A stretch of DNA of 64,000 nucleotides from Devosia chinhatensis (GTDB lineage Bacteria; Pseudomonadota; Alphaproteobacteria; Rhizobiales; Devosiaceae). Numbering within the stretch: the stretch's first letter is position 1; each line of letters opens with the position of its first letter. Location: positions 992,001 through 1,056,000 of the forward strand of contig NZ_JZEY01000054.1 in NCBI RefSeq assembly GCF_000969445.1. The letters are read 5' to 3'. The notes below the pieces were generated by a model. The model worked only from the letters and a program-made list of their open reading frames with translations. It was not told where the DNA came from and searched no databases. The translations under genes were made by a program, and so were the position numbers. Below are positions 42,887 to 50,920 of the stretch, piece after piece.

Positions 42887-43869
42887 CGCACGGTCTTCCC
42901 ATGGAGGCGCGGGTCCACGACCCGATAGAGCAGGTCGGCAATCGAATTGCCGATAAACACGAAGCAGGTCAGGAACAGCGCCAGCGCCAGCAGCAATGGC
43001 ACATCGCCCCGAATGCCGGCCTCCACGGTCGCGCTGCCGAGCCCTGGATAGGCGAAAACCTGTTCGGCCAGCACCGAACCGCCGAACAATTCGCCCAGCG
43101 ATGCGAAAAGCACCGTTAGCGCGGGCAGGGCGGCATTGCGGGCCCCGTGACGCAACGCGATCTCCATCTGCGAGGCGCCCTGCGCCCTCGCATAAAGCGC
43201 GTAATCGGACTGCATGATCTCCACCATCTTGGCGCGCGTATGGAGCGCGATCTGCGCCACCCCTAAAACGGTGAGGGCAATTAACGGCAAGACAAGGTGG
43301 TGCACCGATTGCAGCAGGGTCACGTCCTGCGGCGGCACGCCGATCGGCCCGGCGCAGCAGACGGGCGTCCAGCGAAGGCCCACGGAAAACACGATGAGCA
43401 ACAGGATGGCCAGCCAGAACGTCGGCGCGGAAGCGAGCACATAGGAATAGAGGCGGATGATACGGTCTATCCACGTTCCCGGCCTGGCGCCGGCCGTGAC
43501 GCCGAGTGCGAAGCCGAGAATGCCAGATAGCAGCCAGGCAAGGCCCAGCAGTGGCAGGGAGGTCTTGAAGCGGGTCGCAAGCACCTCTTGCACCGGCGCA
43601 TTATAGGTCATGGAATAGCCCAGGTCGCCGGCCAGCAGATTGCTGGCCCAGCGGCTGAACTGCACCTGGGCCGGCTGGTCGAGCCCCCATTTTGAGGCGA
43701 TGTGGGCGCGCTGTTCCGGCCCCACCCGGGCAATCTCGGCGCCCAGATAGGCGTTGACCGGATCGACCGGGGACATTTTGGCCAAGGCAAAGGCGACGAC
43801 AGCCACGGTGACCAGCAGAAGCGCCAACCGCATCAACCGCATCGCAATGACGAAAGACCAACTCAACAT
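42883..43869 (-). CDS. nikB: Nickel ABC importer permease NikB
   Basis: A 328-residue DppB-type permease. The first helix MRLALLLVTVAVVAFALAK is followed by SPVDPVNAYLG, a segment typical of NikB/DppB. The coupling loop reads QSDYALYARAQGASQMEIAL, and the protein ends FIGNSIADLLYRVVDPRLH. It follows nikA by seven bases. The assignment to nickel rests on the divergent nikR and its operator, not on permease residues. Confidence 0.88.
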   Translation of the reverse strand: MLSWSFVIAMRLMRLALLLVTVAVVAFALAKMSPVDPVNAYLGAEIARVGPEQRAHIASKWGLDQPAQVQFSRWASNLLAGDLGYSMTYNAPVQEVLATRFKTSLPLLGLAWLLSGILGFALGVTAGARPGTWIDRIIRLYSYVLASAPTFWLAILLLIVFSVGLRWTPVCCAGPIGVPPQDVTLLQSVHHLVLPLIALTVLGVAQIALHTRAKMVEIMQSDYALYARAQGASQMEIALRHGARNAALPALTVLFASLGELFGGSVLAEQVFAYPGLGSATVEAGIRGDVPLLLALALFLTCFVFIGNSIADLLYRVVDPRLHGKTVR

Positions 43870-43876
43870 GGCTGGC

Positions 43877-45445
43877 CTAATCGCAGGTCCATGTCCATTG
43901 CTGGATCAGCGCCGTGATGGGCCAGCCATGGCCATGGGGTTCAGTCTGGGTCGGCCCGATATCGAGGCAATCGCTGACGTAATAGATGTGATCGAGATTG
44001 ACGAGCCAGGCCCAGCCCGCATCACCCTTGGGACCGAAGCCGGTGGTGCCGTCCCACTCGGCCTTCTGCCAGTGTTCATAAGAGGCTTCGAGGCTCTCGG
44101 CTGCCTGGGCTGCCGCAAAATGTGCGTCGACCGTTTCGTTGGAGAAATAGCCGACATTGTAATAGTCGACGCCGGCCAGGCCGGTTTGATAGAGGCTGTA
44201 GACCTCAAGTGGGGTGTGGCTGCCCCAGCCGAACATAACGGGTTCGGAATGCATAACCCTCTCGATCTGGTCCCAGCTCATGCCCGTTGCCGTCGCCTCG
44301 ATACCGAGCGGCTTGAGCAGCTCGGCCAGCGTCGCAGCCAGAGCCTGACGGGTCGAGTCCGAAGCCGGATAGGTGATAGCGAAGGCCGCTCGAACCCCAT
44401 TCTTGGCGCGCACCCCATCCGCGCCGACAACCCAGCCGGCCGCCTCGAGCAGGGCGTTGGCGGCCTCGGGATCGAATGTCACTGAAGCTTCGGGATTGGA
44501 CCATGGCAAGCCGTCTGCCGGGCCATAAGCGGGCGTGCCATGCCCAAGCAGGGCAACCTCCACCAGCGTCTCCCGATCAATGCCAAGATTGATCGCACGG
44601 CGGACCACTGGGTCCGAGGTGACGGCATTGCCGATGGCGTTGCCGGCGTCGTTGATGCCCGGAATCGGGACAGGCAAGGTAATACCGCGATTATCGACGG
44701 AGGCTACGACGACCTGTGTGAAGCCGGCGGGCGCAATGTCAGCCATGGCAGCCGGCACGGAAACCATATCGACCTGGCCCGCCTGCGCTGCGGCCAGGCT
44801 GGTATCCTCGTTCGTAAAGACAAAGGTGATGCGCGTGAAGGGCGACTGGGCGCCATAATAGTCCGGATTTGCCTCGACGATAAGCTGCTCGCCCTGCGTC
44901 CAGGAGACCAGCTTGAAGGGACCGGACCCGATGGGATTGCGAGCGTAGCCCTCGCTGTAGCGCGCCGCCGGGACGATCCCCAGGGTGTAGAAATTCTCTG
45001 TGAAGGTAATCCATGGCTGCTTGAGCCGGATCTCGACCGTCACGTCGTCCAATGCCGCGGCCCTGTCGAGCATCGTGAGGTCGAGAGCCCCGCCGGCCTT
45101 TGCACCCTCGTTGAAAGTAAAGGCCACGTCCTCGGCAGTCAGGGCACTGCCATCGGAAAACGTGACATCGTCGCGCAGGGTGATGGTCCAGGTCAGGCGA
45201 TCGTCCGACAAGGTCCATTTGGTGGCAAGATCAGGTTGCGTGGCCAGATCAGCATCGCGCGTGAGCAGCGTGGACTGGAATAGAGGATGACCGTATCGCC
45301 CCCATCCCAGGAGGGGGTCGTAGCCGCCATCGGGCTCTCCGCCAATGGCCAGAAAGAGTTCCGTCTTCGGCGCGGCCAAGGCTGTACTGGCCAGGAGAGC
45401 GGTTGCCAGACCCGCAAGCATGAGGCGTTGAATTGCCTTGGTCAT
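43877..45445 (-). CDS. nikA: Nickel-binding periplasmic protein NikA
   Basis: Periplasmic receptor of the nickel importer, 522 residues, in family 5. It has a Sec signal peptide ending STALA near residue 24, then TELFLAIGGEPDGGYDPLLGWG, and LTWTITLRDDVTFSDGSALTAEDVAFTF as the family motif. The C-terminus is unusual in ending with a His/Trp-rich segment (HGHGWPITALIQQWTWTCD), which could contribute to metal or metallophore binding. ATG 45445 begins a normal signal peptide; the open frame reaches 45550 through the NikR operator and is not used. The specific ligand (Ni-bis-His or a Ni-metallophore) is not predictable. Confidence 0.87.
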   Translation of the reverse strand: MTKAIQRLMLAGLATALLASTALAAPKTELFLAIGGEPDGGYDPLLGWGRYGHPLFQSTLLTRDADLATQPDLATKWTLSDDRLTWTITLRDDVTFSDGSALTAEDVAFTFNEGAKAGGALDLTMLDRAAALDDVTVEIRLKQPWITFTENFYTLGIVPAARYSEGYARNPIGSGPFKLVSWTQGEQLIVEANPDYYGAQSPFTRITFVFTNEDTSLAAAQAGQVDMVSVPAAMADIAPAGFTQVVVASVDNRGITLPVPIPGINDAGNAIGNAVTSDPVVRRAINLGIDRETLVEVALLGHGTPAYGPADGLPWSNPEASVTFDPEAANALLEAAGWVVGADGVRAKNGVRAAFAITYPASDSTRQALAATLAELLKPLGIEATATGMSWDQIERVMHSEPVMFGWGSHTPLEVYSLYQTGLAGVDYYNVGYFSNETVDAHFAAAQAAESLEASYEHWQKAEWDGTTGFGPKGDAGWAWLVNLDHIYYVSDCLDIGPTQTEPHGHGWPITALIQQWTWTCD

Positions 45446-45481
45446 TGATCTGCCCCTATATCGCACCGAGCCCTCAAGGCA

Positions 45482-45502
45482 TGGGTCAGCACCGCTGACC
45501 CA
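45482..45502 (-). other. Inverted repeat in the nikA leader
   Basis: TGGGTCAGC and GCTGACCCA form a perfect nine-base inverted repeat with a three-base spacer, between the NikR operator and nikA. It could be an mRNA hairpin in the nikA 5' leader or a second regulator site. Neither role can be decided from sequence. Confidence 0.45.
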
Positions 45503-45524
45503 CTGGTGACGATAGCACGAAAGA

Positions 45525-45552
45525 GTATGATGTCGACCCCGAAACATCATAC
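45525..45552. promoter_or_regulatory. NikR operator
   Basis: GTATGA (45525-45530) and TCATAC (45547-45552) are separated by exactly 16 bases, identical to the operator consensus described for E. coli NikR. The inverted repeat is extended by TG and CA on the inner sides. It lies between nikA (minus) and nikR (plus), 13 bases before nikR, so nickel-bound NikR should repress nikABCDE and probably its own gene. Confidence 0.95.
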
Positions 45553-45564
45553 CGCGGAGGATCT

Positions 45565-46017
45565 ATGCAGCGCGTGACAGTGACCCTGGACGATGACCTG
45601 ATGACGGAGATCGACAAGCTGATCGCGGTGCGCGGCTATCAGAACCGCTCCGAAGCCATCCGTGATCTGGCCCGCGCAGGCCTGCGACAGGCGGCACAAC
45701 AGGAAGGCTCCCAAGAGGACAATGTCGGCGTGCTGAGCTACGTCTATGACCATGAGGCCCGCGACCTGGCGCGGCGGCTGACCAGCGCCTTCCATAGCCA
45801 CCACGACCTGACCGTGGCGAGCATGCATGTCCACCTCGATCACGACAATTGCCTGGAAGTGGCAATCCTCAAGGGTCCAATGAAGGACCTGCAGCATTTC
45901 GCGGACCACGTTATCGCCGAGCGTTCTGTCCGCCACGGCAATCTGGAACTCATCCCCGCTCCAGGAACGCCTGCAACGGTGTCGCCTTCAAAACACGGGC
46001 ACGTCCACGGTTCCTGA
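45565..46017 (+). CDS. nikR: Nickel-responsive transcriptional regulator NikR
   Basis: A 150-residue ribbon-helix-helix repressor. The DNA-binding strand and helices read [20 protein letters not shown] and [14 protein letters not shown]. The ACT-type nickel domain has the high-affinity ligands in the order found in E. coli NikR: a His in FHSHHDL, HVH in SMHVHLDHD and Cys in NCLEV, then [30 protein letters not shown] precedes the ATG. The C-terminus carries an extra His-containing tail (KHGHVHG) beyond the usual end. It is divergent from nikABCDE. Confidence 0.96.
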   Translation: MQRVTVTLDDDLMTEIDKLIAVRGYQNRSEAIRDLARAGLRQAAQQEGSQEDNVGVLSYVYDHEARDLARRLTSAFHSHHDLTVASMHVHLDHDNCLEVAILKGPMKDLQHFADHVIAERSVRHGNLELIPAPGTPATVSPSKHGHVHGS

Positions 46018-46152
46018 TCCGCGGCTGGATGAGGCGCCGTGCCGAACACTGAACTCTCGAGCGGCCAGTTGCCCTCGATGTGCCGATCGGCTCGTTTGCC
46101 GCAGGGCAGGCGTTGAGTTCGCGTTGAAGTTCACTCTCGTCCATCAGATTGG

Positions 46153-46180
46153 GCCGCCCAGCCCCGTGAGACCGGGCGGC
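46153..46180 (-). terminator. Weak hairpin downstream of the AztD-ZinT gene
   Basis: GCCGCCC (46153-46159) pairs with GGGCGGC (46174-46180) over a 14-base loop in the 183-base gap between the convergent nikR and zinc-chaperone genes. There is no T-run, so termination is uncertain. The rest of this gap shows nothing recognisable. Confidence 0.3.
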
Positions 46181-46200
46181 ATTGGCTCTCGAGCCGAGGA

Positions 46201-47970
46201 TTAGTGAGCGAGCATTTCCGCGGCCACCTCATCACCGCTCAACTCTGACGGATAATAGGTCGGCCAGTTGGTCAGCTCTTCGAGCAGGGCGGCGCGATCA
46301 TCACCCCAATACAGATGGAAATGATGCGCATCCTGCGGCGCAATGGCGTGGTCGCTGAACTGAACGAATTGCGGTGCAGCCGCGTCGCCCTCGACCTTCT
46401 CGAAGATGAAGCGCACGCCGCGATTGCCCTTCTCGTAAGTCAGGATTTCGTAGCCGTCCCCTTCATAGCGGGCCTCCATCGGCTGGCCATTGGCATGAAA
46501 GGTGAAGGTGTCGCCTGCGATGGTGATGCGATCGACATCGGTCTGGTAGCCGACATCGTAATATGCGCGATATTCACCGGCGGTCATGGTGCCGGCTTTG
46601 GCCTTGTGCTCCATCACCGGGTCGAGTGTTCCGTCCTGCAGCAGCGGATAGACCGACTGCCAGTCCCCTTCCCAATCGGCAAGGGTGCGCTCGCTGATCT
46701 GGCTGTCGTCGAAATAGCCCTGATAAATTTTGTCATCGTGATCGTGATCATCGGCGTGATCGTGCGCTTCACCTCCGTGCAGGACGCCGCTGCCCCCGAT
46801 GGCAACGATGGTGAAGGGCTTTCCTTTCACGGCGATCTCGCCGTTCTCCTCGAAGGTTTCGGCATCGACGCTGTGGATCTTGCCCGCAAGCGGATCGGTG
46901 ACGAAGACATTGTCGCCGGCCACGGCAATGCGCGGTCGCGGATCGCTCCAATGGCCATCCATCGAATAGAGATCGGTGAGCTTGATGGAAGCGGTCACCG
47001 CACCGGCTATCACGTCAAGCTTGTGTAGCGTCCCGTCTTCGGTGAACAGATAGGCAAAGCGAGGACGCACGGGGTCGACGGCGAAGTGGACGCGTCGGGT
47101 CGGCAGATCGACCAGGCGGTAGGGTGTCTCGGCACCGGGCTCGATGATCGAAACAGTGTCCGCATCCCAGTTGCCCAGGAAATACTGCAGGCCCCGGCCA
47201 CCAAGCAGCGTCGAAACGCGACCCTCGCCCAGCCCTGCGGTGAATTCCAGCACCTCCACCTTGGGCTGGCCGCCTGCCGAGCTGATCAGCAGAATGCCGC
47301 TCTGGCAACCGCCGATTGCGCCGAGATTGCCAGACAACGCTTCGCCGTGAAGACCCGCGCATTCAACGACGTTGCCAACCGGATTGCCGTTTCCGTCGAT
47401 GATCTGTACGCCAGCCACCGAGCCTTCGCCTTCGGTGTTATAGACCGAAACGATGGAGTGCTCACCAAAGGGCACCACCACGCCATGGTGCGGCGCATTG
47501 GCCTTGACTTCGGAAAATTCGGCTTCGCCCTCGAGTGCCGCACTTTCACTGAACACGCGCGCAATACCCTCGCCATCGAAGAAGGCGGCAAAGTGTGCGT
47601 TATGCTCGACGAAATGCGACGGGCTTTCACCATGGACGGAAAACCCTGTCAGGCGGGGTTCGGAAACGTCGATATCGGCGTGATCACCATGATCGTCGAA
47701 GCGGATGCCGCTATCGATGGCGGTAACGGTTCCCGCAGCACCTTGGACTGCATAAACCGTGGCGCCGCTCAAGCTGCGATAGAGGGTGGCGGGACCTGAG
47801 ACGTCAAAGTGGGTAATTTCTTCGTTGGTTAGGGCATCGAGGACATGCACGACCGACTCTTTATGGTCGGAGACGAACACGCGCCATGCGGTGACATCTT
47901 CGGCCTGCGCCGCACCGACAAGGCTGGTGAGGAGTGCGATTGTTGAGGCGCCAAGAGCAAAATGCTTCAA
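46201..47970 (-). CDS. Secreted zinc chaperone: AztD-like propeller fused to ZinT
   Basis: A 589-residue periplasmic protein. A Sec signal peptide (residues 1-23, ending GAAQA) is followed by an AztD-like beta-propeller (about 25-395) with scattered His/Asp segments such as DDHGDHADIDV and PHHGVVVPFGEHS. A His/Asp-rich loop (HGGEAHDHADDHDHDD) leads into a complete ZinT domain from about 414 to the end (KIYQGYFDDSQISERTLADWEG to NWPTYYPSELSGDEVAAEM), including the metal histidines in DAHHFHLYWG. AztD hands zinc to an ABC binding protein, and ZinT scavenges zinc in the periplasm; the fusion should do both. TTG 47970 is chosen because GGAG lies six bases upstream. No zinc importer is in this window. 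Confidence 0.88.
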   Translation of the reverse strand: MKHFALGASTIALLTSLVGAAQAEDVTAWRVFVSDHKESVVHVLDALTNEEITHFDVSGPATLYRSLSGATVYAVQGAAGTVTAIDSGIRFDDHGDHADIDVSEPRLTGFSVHGESPSHFVEHNAHFAAFFDGEGIARVFSESAALEGEAEFSEVKANAPHHGVVVPFGEHSIVSVYNTEGEGSVAGVQIIDGNGNPVGNVVECAGLHGEALSGNLGAIGGCQSGILLISSAGGQPKVEVLEFTAGLGEGRVSTLLGGRGLQYFLGNWDADTVSIIEPGAETPYRLVDLPTRRVHFAVDPVRPRFAYLFTEDGTLHKLDVIAGAVTASIKLTDLYSMDGHWSDPRPRIAVAGDNVFVTDPLAGKIHSVDAETFEENGEIAVKGKPFTIVAIGGSGVLHGGEAHDHADDHDHDDKIYQGYFDDSQISERTLADWEGDWQSVYPLLQDGTLDPVMEHKAKAGTMTAGEYRAYYDVGYQTDVDRITIAGDTFTFHANGQPMEARYEGDGYEILTYEKGNRGVRFIFEKVEGDAAAPQFVQFSDHAIAPQDAHHFHLYWGDDRAALLEELTNWPTYYPSELSGDEVAAEMLAH

Positions 47971-48093
47971 GGAAGTCTCCCAGGATTGGTTGAAGGAAGC
48001 GGTCCGGAGCGGAACGCGGAGGTCACGCGGCACCAATGGCCGTCGTGATCACGGAATCATTGGACCGCTGCGCCTTGAAACGGCGGTTCCAAC

Positions 48094-48113
48094 AAAATGA
48101 TATAACATAACGA
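48094..48113. promoter_or_regulatory. Candidate Zur operator 1
   Basis: An AT-rich near-palindrome centred on ATGATATAACAT (48097-48108, symmetric except at two positions) lies about 130 bases upstream of the AztD-ZinT start. On the minus strand it reads TGTTATATCATTTT, resembling the TGTTATA arms of known Zur boxes. Zinc control fits the gene, but the match is imperfect. Confidence 0.45.
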
Positions 48114-48242
48114 CGTGAGTCTCGGTACGGCTGGTTCATTACATGGATGACTCTTCAAGCGGTTAGGCGAGAAGTGGGCACACGGGGTGAAGAAATGTTC
48201 GTCACCAGCCTCCGACTCGATGAAGGTGGGCGAACAGTTGTG

Positions 48243-48261
48243 ACGTTATTACATTACATAC
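48243..48261. promoter_or_regulatory. Candidate Zur operator 2
   Basis: ACGTTATTACATTACATAC contains GTTATTACATTAC, whose complement GTAATGTAATAAC resembles the left part of Zur sites as I recall them for Rhizobiales. It lies about 270 bases upstream of the AztD-ZinT gene. Confidence 0.4.
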
Positions 48262-48526
48262 ATTGAAGCGCAAGGCTGGAATTGAGGGAATGAACAGGTG
48301 CTCTCCTGACTAATCGTAAGCGCAAGACGCGCTTCTGGTGGCCGAGCGATTTTTCCGCGAAGCAATCAACGCAGGCCGCCTGGAAACGCTCTGTCATTTA
48401 GCGGCGTTTCCGGCCGGCCCGTTCCCGCCTATCTGTGCAAAGCGGCGCTGAATTTTCCTTTTGTTCTCCTGAGGCTAATTTTGGGGCTTGCCTCAAAAGC
48501 GCAGCTTCCTTATGTGTCCCGGCAGT

Positions 48527-48603
48527 CGGGGCGTAGCGCAGCCTGGTAGCGCATTTGTCTGGGGGACAAAGGGTCGTCGGTTCAAATCCGGCCGCTCCGA
48601 CCA
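48527..48603 (+). tRNA. tRNA-Pro (GGG)
   Basis: A full cloverleaf can be folded by eye. The acceptor CGGGGCG pairs with CGCTCCG (one G-T), the D arm is GCGCAGCCTGGTAGCGC, and the anticodon stem TTTGT/ACAAA encloses loop CTGGGGG with anticodon GGG. The T arm is GTCGG-TTCAAAT-CCGGC, and CCA is encoded at the end. It stands alone, 60 bases before the phosphotransferase gene. I see no integrase or duplicated 3' end marking an integration site. Confidence 0.95.
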
Positions 48604-48662
48604 TTCACTCCATATATGTGCGGATCGAGGCCGGGCCCTCCGCTACAGGGTCGGGACCCATC

Positions 48663-49637
48663 ATGGATATTCAGGCAGGCGTCGCTCAAGCCGCTTCGCT
48701 GCTCTGGCCGGAACTGACGGGTGCCGTCCCGCGGCTGATCAATTACTCGGAAAATCACACCTTCCTGTTGGCCGCGCCAGGGGGCGCTGCCTATACGCTG
48801 CGCGTTCACCGGCCCGATTATCAGGATAGTGCCAGCATCGACAGCGAGCTGGCTTGGCTTGGTGCGCTGCATCGCGACACGGACCTTCCGGTTCCCTTGG
48901 CTGTACCCGGCCGTGACGGCAGGCTCATCCAGCAGGTCACTACCCACGATGGGCTGAGCCGCCATGCCGTGCTCTTCCGGTTCATCGAGGGCGCCGAGCC
49001 CAGCCCATCGGACGATCTTGTCGGTCTCTTCGGGGTGTTGGGGGAATATGCGGCGCGTCTGCACGCCCATGCCGCGGACTGGACACGTCCCTCAGGCTTT
49101 ATGCGCCAGGCCTGGAATGCAAAGAGCATTCTCGATGCCAACGGTCTGTGGGGCGACTGGCGGGTCGCACCCGGTGTCACGCCCGCCATCCGCATCATCC
49201 TTGATCGCTCAAGCGACCAATTGCAGGCAAGGTTGGGCCGGTATGGTATGGCCCCGAACCGCTACGGGCTGATCCACGCCGACATGCGCCTGGGCAATAT
49301 CCTGGTCGATGGAAGCCGAGTGAGCCTGATCGATTTCGATGATTGTGGCCTGTGCTGGTTCACCTACGATTTTGCGGCCGCGATTTCGTTCTACGAGACG
49401 AGCAAGACCGTGCCGGAACTCAAGGCGGCCTGGCTGGACCAATATTGCGCTCACAGGGCGCTCGATCCCCAGGACATCGCGGAAATCGATTCGATGATTC
49501 TGCTGCGGCGGATGGCGCTCCTTGCCTGGATCGGCTCACACGCCGAGACGGATCTGGCGCAGACGCATCAGGCTGGCTTCGCCGAAGGCACAGCCGACCT
49601 TGCCGAGCGCTACCTGGCTGGCGCCATCTGGCCCTAG
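48663..49637 (+). CDS. Phosphotransferase, APH/homoserine-kinase-II-like
   Basis: A 324-residue aminoglycoside-phosphotransferase-fold kinase. The N-terminal lobe contains YTLRVHRPDYQDSASIDSELAWL. The catalytic loop is HADMRLGNIL, with the metal-binding DFDD motif in VSLIDFDDCG, followed by FAAAISFYE. The best relatives by eye are homoserine kinase type II and choline/ethanolamine kinase-like proteins, so the substrate is probably a small amino alcohol rather than a drug. ATG 48663 is the first start with a normal N-terminus; the frame extends back into the tRNA and is not used there. It converges with the O-antigen-ligase-like gene and overlaps its end by four bases. Confidence 0.82.
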   Translation: MDIQAGVAQAASLLWPELTGAVPRLINYSENHTFLLAAPGGAAYTLRVHRPDYQDSASIDSELAWLGALHRDTDLPVPLAVPGRDGRLIQQVTTHDGLSRHAVLFRFIEGAEPSPSDDLVGLFGVLGEYAARLHAHAADWTRPSGFMRQAWNAKSILDANGLWGDWRVAPGVTPAIRIILDRSSDQLQARLGRYGMAPNRYGLIHADMRLGNILVDGSRVSLIDFDDCGLCWFTYDFAAAISFYETSKTVPELKAAWLDQYCAHRALDPQDIAEIDSMILLRRMALLAWIGSHAETDLAQTHQAGFAEGTADLAERYLAGAIWP

Positions 49638-50920
49638 AGCAGCATCTCGCTGCGCGGCGCTCGCCGTCTTTTGTCGTTGCCGATGGCCGTGGCCAGACCC
49701 CAGACCAGCCCGATCAGAAGGTAGATGTGCCGCCAATGGTCGGAATCGATGATGACCGATTCCGCCATGACGATCACGAAGGTCGCCGTGACTGGAATGG
49801 CCATGAGCCGGTACGGGGAGGGTCGTGCCACGATCTGGATGCTTTTCCAGAGAGTGAGGCCGATCAGCAGGTAGAAGAGCAGCCCGCCGCCCCATCCATA
49901 GACGTGGAGCACCGACACATAGACATTGTGCGGCTCCTCGATAATGCGCAGGTTGCGGAATTCGCCGGGCCCCAGGCCCCAGGGATTGTTGAGAGCGAGC
50001 TCATAGGCATAGCCCTGCCGTCCAAAGCGGCCGGTTTCGCCGCTGTCATAGTTCTGCGAACTGGCGCGCGCCTCGAACAGGTTCGACACGGCAGGAATGG
50101 ACAAGAGACCGGCAAGCGCGACTACAAGCATCAGTGCCCCGACCATGGACATCAGGATGATGCGCACCTTGTCGCGCGCATTGGCCTCGAGCAGGAAGAC
50201 CAGGACCAGCACGATCAGCGAGGACACGGCAAAATGCCCCCACGCTGCGCGTGAGAAGCTGACGAAGACCCCCACGAACAGGATCATGTAGATCGCGCCG
50301 GAGAACAGCACCTGCCTGAAATTTTGCGCCAGAACGATGCGCTGGAGGGCGAACATGGCGGGCAGGACGAGGAACGGCCCATAGACATTGGGGTCCTTGA
50401 AGGTCGCCTTGGCACGACCGTAGCGCAAGAAGAGGTCAGCTCCGGGCATGAGCCCGAGATAGGCCAGGGTGCCGATCACAGCCGCCAGCACAGCCGCTGC
50501 GGTATAGGCCGCAACGATGATCCGCATGCGCTTCGTCGTCGCCTCCGCCACGTAATTGGCGGCGAAGTACGACGTGAACATGAGAAAGACGGTCACCAGG
50601 GAAAAGATCAGCGCGCTGGTGATCGTATTGAACCGGACCTGGAAGACAGCGATCAGCGCAAAGGGCGTGAACGCGATCATGATCCCCAAGAGGCCCAGGG
50701 TGGACCGATAAAGACCAATGCCAGCAAAAATGGCGAGCGGCAGAACCAGCAGGAAAGTCAGCTCATAGGGCGAGGGCTCGAAGAGCACGATGCTGCCCGA
50801 AAAGACCCAGAGGGCCACGAACAGGTCGAGCACCCGCGTCGCACGCGCCCGAAGGGCCGCCACCTGCGGCTTGCGCGGTTCCCGAGACAGGCGTCCGTCA
50901 AAGGCGCCTATGCTGGTCAA
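49634..50920 (-). CDS. O-antigen ligase/polymerase family membrane protein
   Basis: A 428-residue inner-membrane protein with about 11-12 helices. The family's Wzy_C region is visible: VGVFVSFSRAAWGHFAVSSL, then a large periplasmic loop and EEPHNVYVSVLHVYGWGGGLLF, with Arg and His residues of the active loop. It joins or polymerises repeat units at the periplasmic face. TTG 50920 overlaps the stop of the glycosylphosphotransferase gene, implying coupling. It is the last gene of the leftward exopolysaccharide operon. Confidence 0.85.
   Translation of the reverse strand: MTSIGAFDGRLSREPRKPQVAALRARATRVLDLFVALWVFSGSIVLFEPSPYELTFLLVLPLAIFAGIGLYRSTLGLLGIMIAFTPFALIAVFQVRFNTITSALIFSLVTVFLMFTSYFAANYVAEATTKRMRIIVAAYTAAAVLAAVIGTLAYLGLMPGADLFLRYGRAKATFKDPNVYGPFLVLPAMFALQRIVLAQNFRQVLFSGAIYMILFVGVFVSFSRAAWGHFAVSSLIVLVLVFLLEANARDKVRIILMSMVGALMLVVALAGLLSIPAVSNLFEARASSQNYDSGETGRFGRQGYAYELALNNPWGLGPGEFRNLRIIEEPHNVYVSVLHVYGWGGGLLFYLLIGLTLWKSIQIVARPSPYRLMAIPVTATFVIVMAESVIIDSDHWRHIYLLIGLVWGLATAIGNDKRRRAPRSEMLL

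Larger units (their letters stand above)
47971..48526. other. Intergenic region upstream of the zinc-chaperone gene
   Basis: These 556 bases separate the AztD-ZinT gene from tRNA-Pro. They are more AT-rich around 48090-48150 and 48240-48270, where the candidate Zur elements lie, and share an 8-base direct repeat CATTACAT at 48137-48144 and 48252-48259. No open frame with a convincing start or protein signature is visible. Confidence 0.5.

Noticed and set aside
42887..43474. Upstream extension of the nikC frame (would give 483 residues)
   Set aside because: The added part is out of frame inside nikB and resembles nothing; ATG 42886 has the normal ATGA overlap with nikB and begins a standard NikC.
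48527..48603. tRNA-Pro as an integration site for a mobile island
   Set aside because: I found no integrase, no second copy of the tRNA 3' end and no change of coding style on either side.
48663..49637. Phosphotransferase as an aminoglycoside resistance enzyme
   Set aside because: Only the general kinase fold is shared. The N-terminal lobe and the chromosomal setting fit a metabolic small-molecule kinase better.
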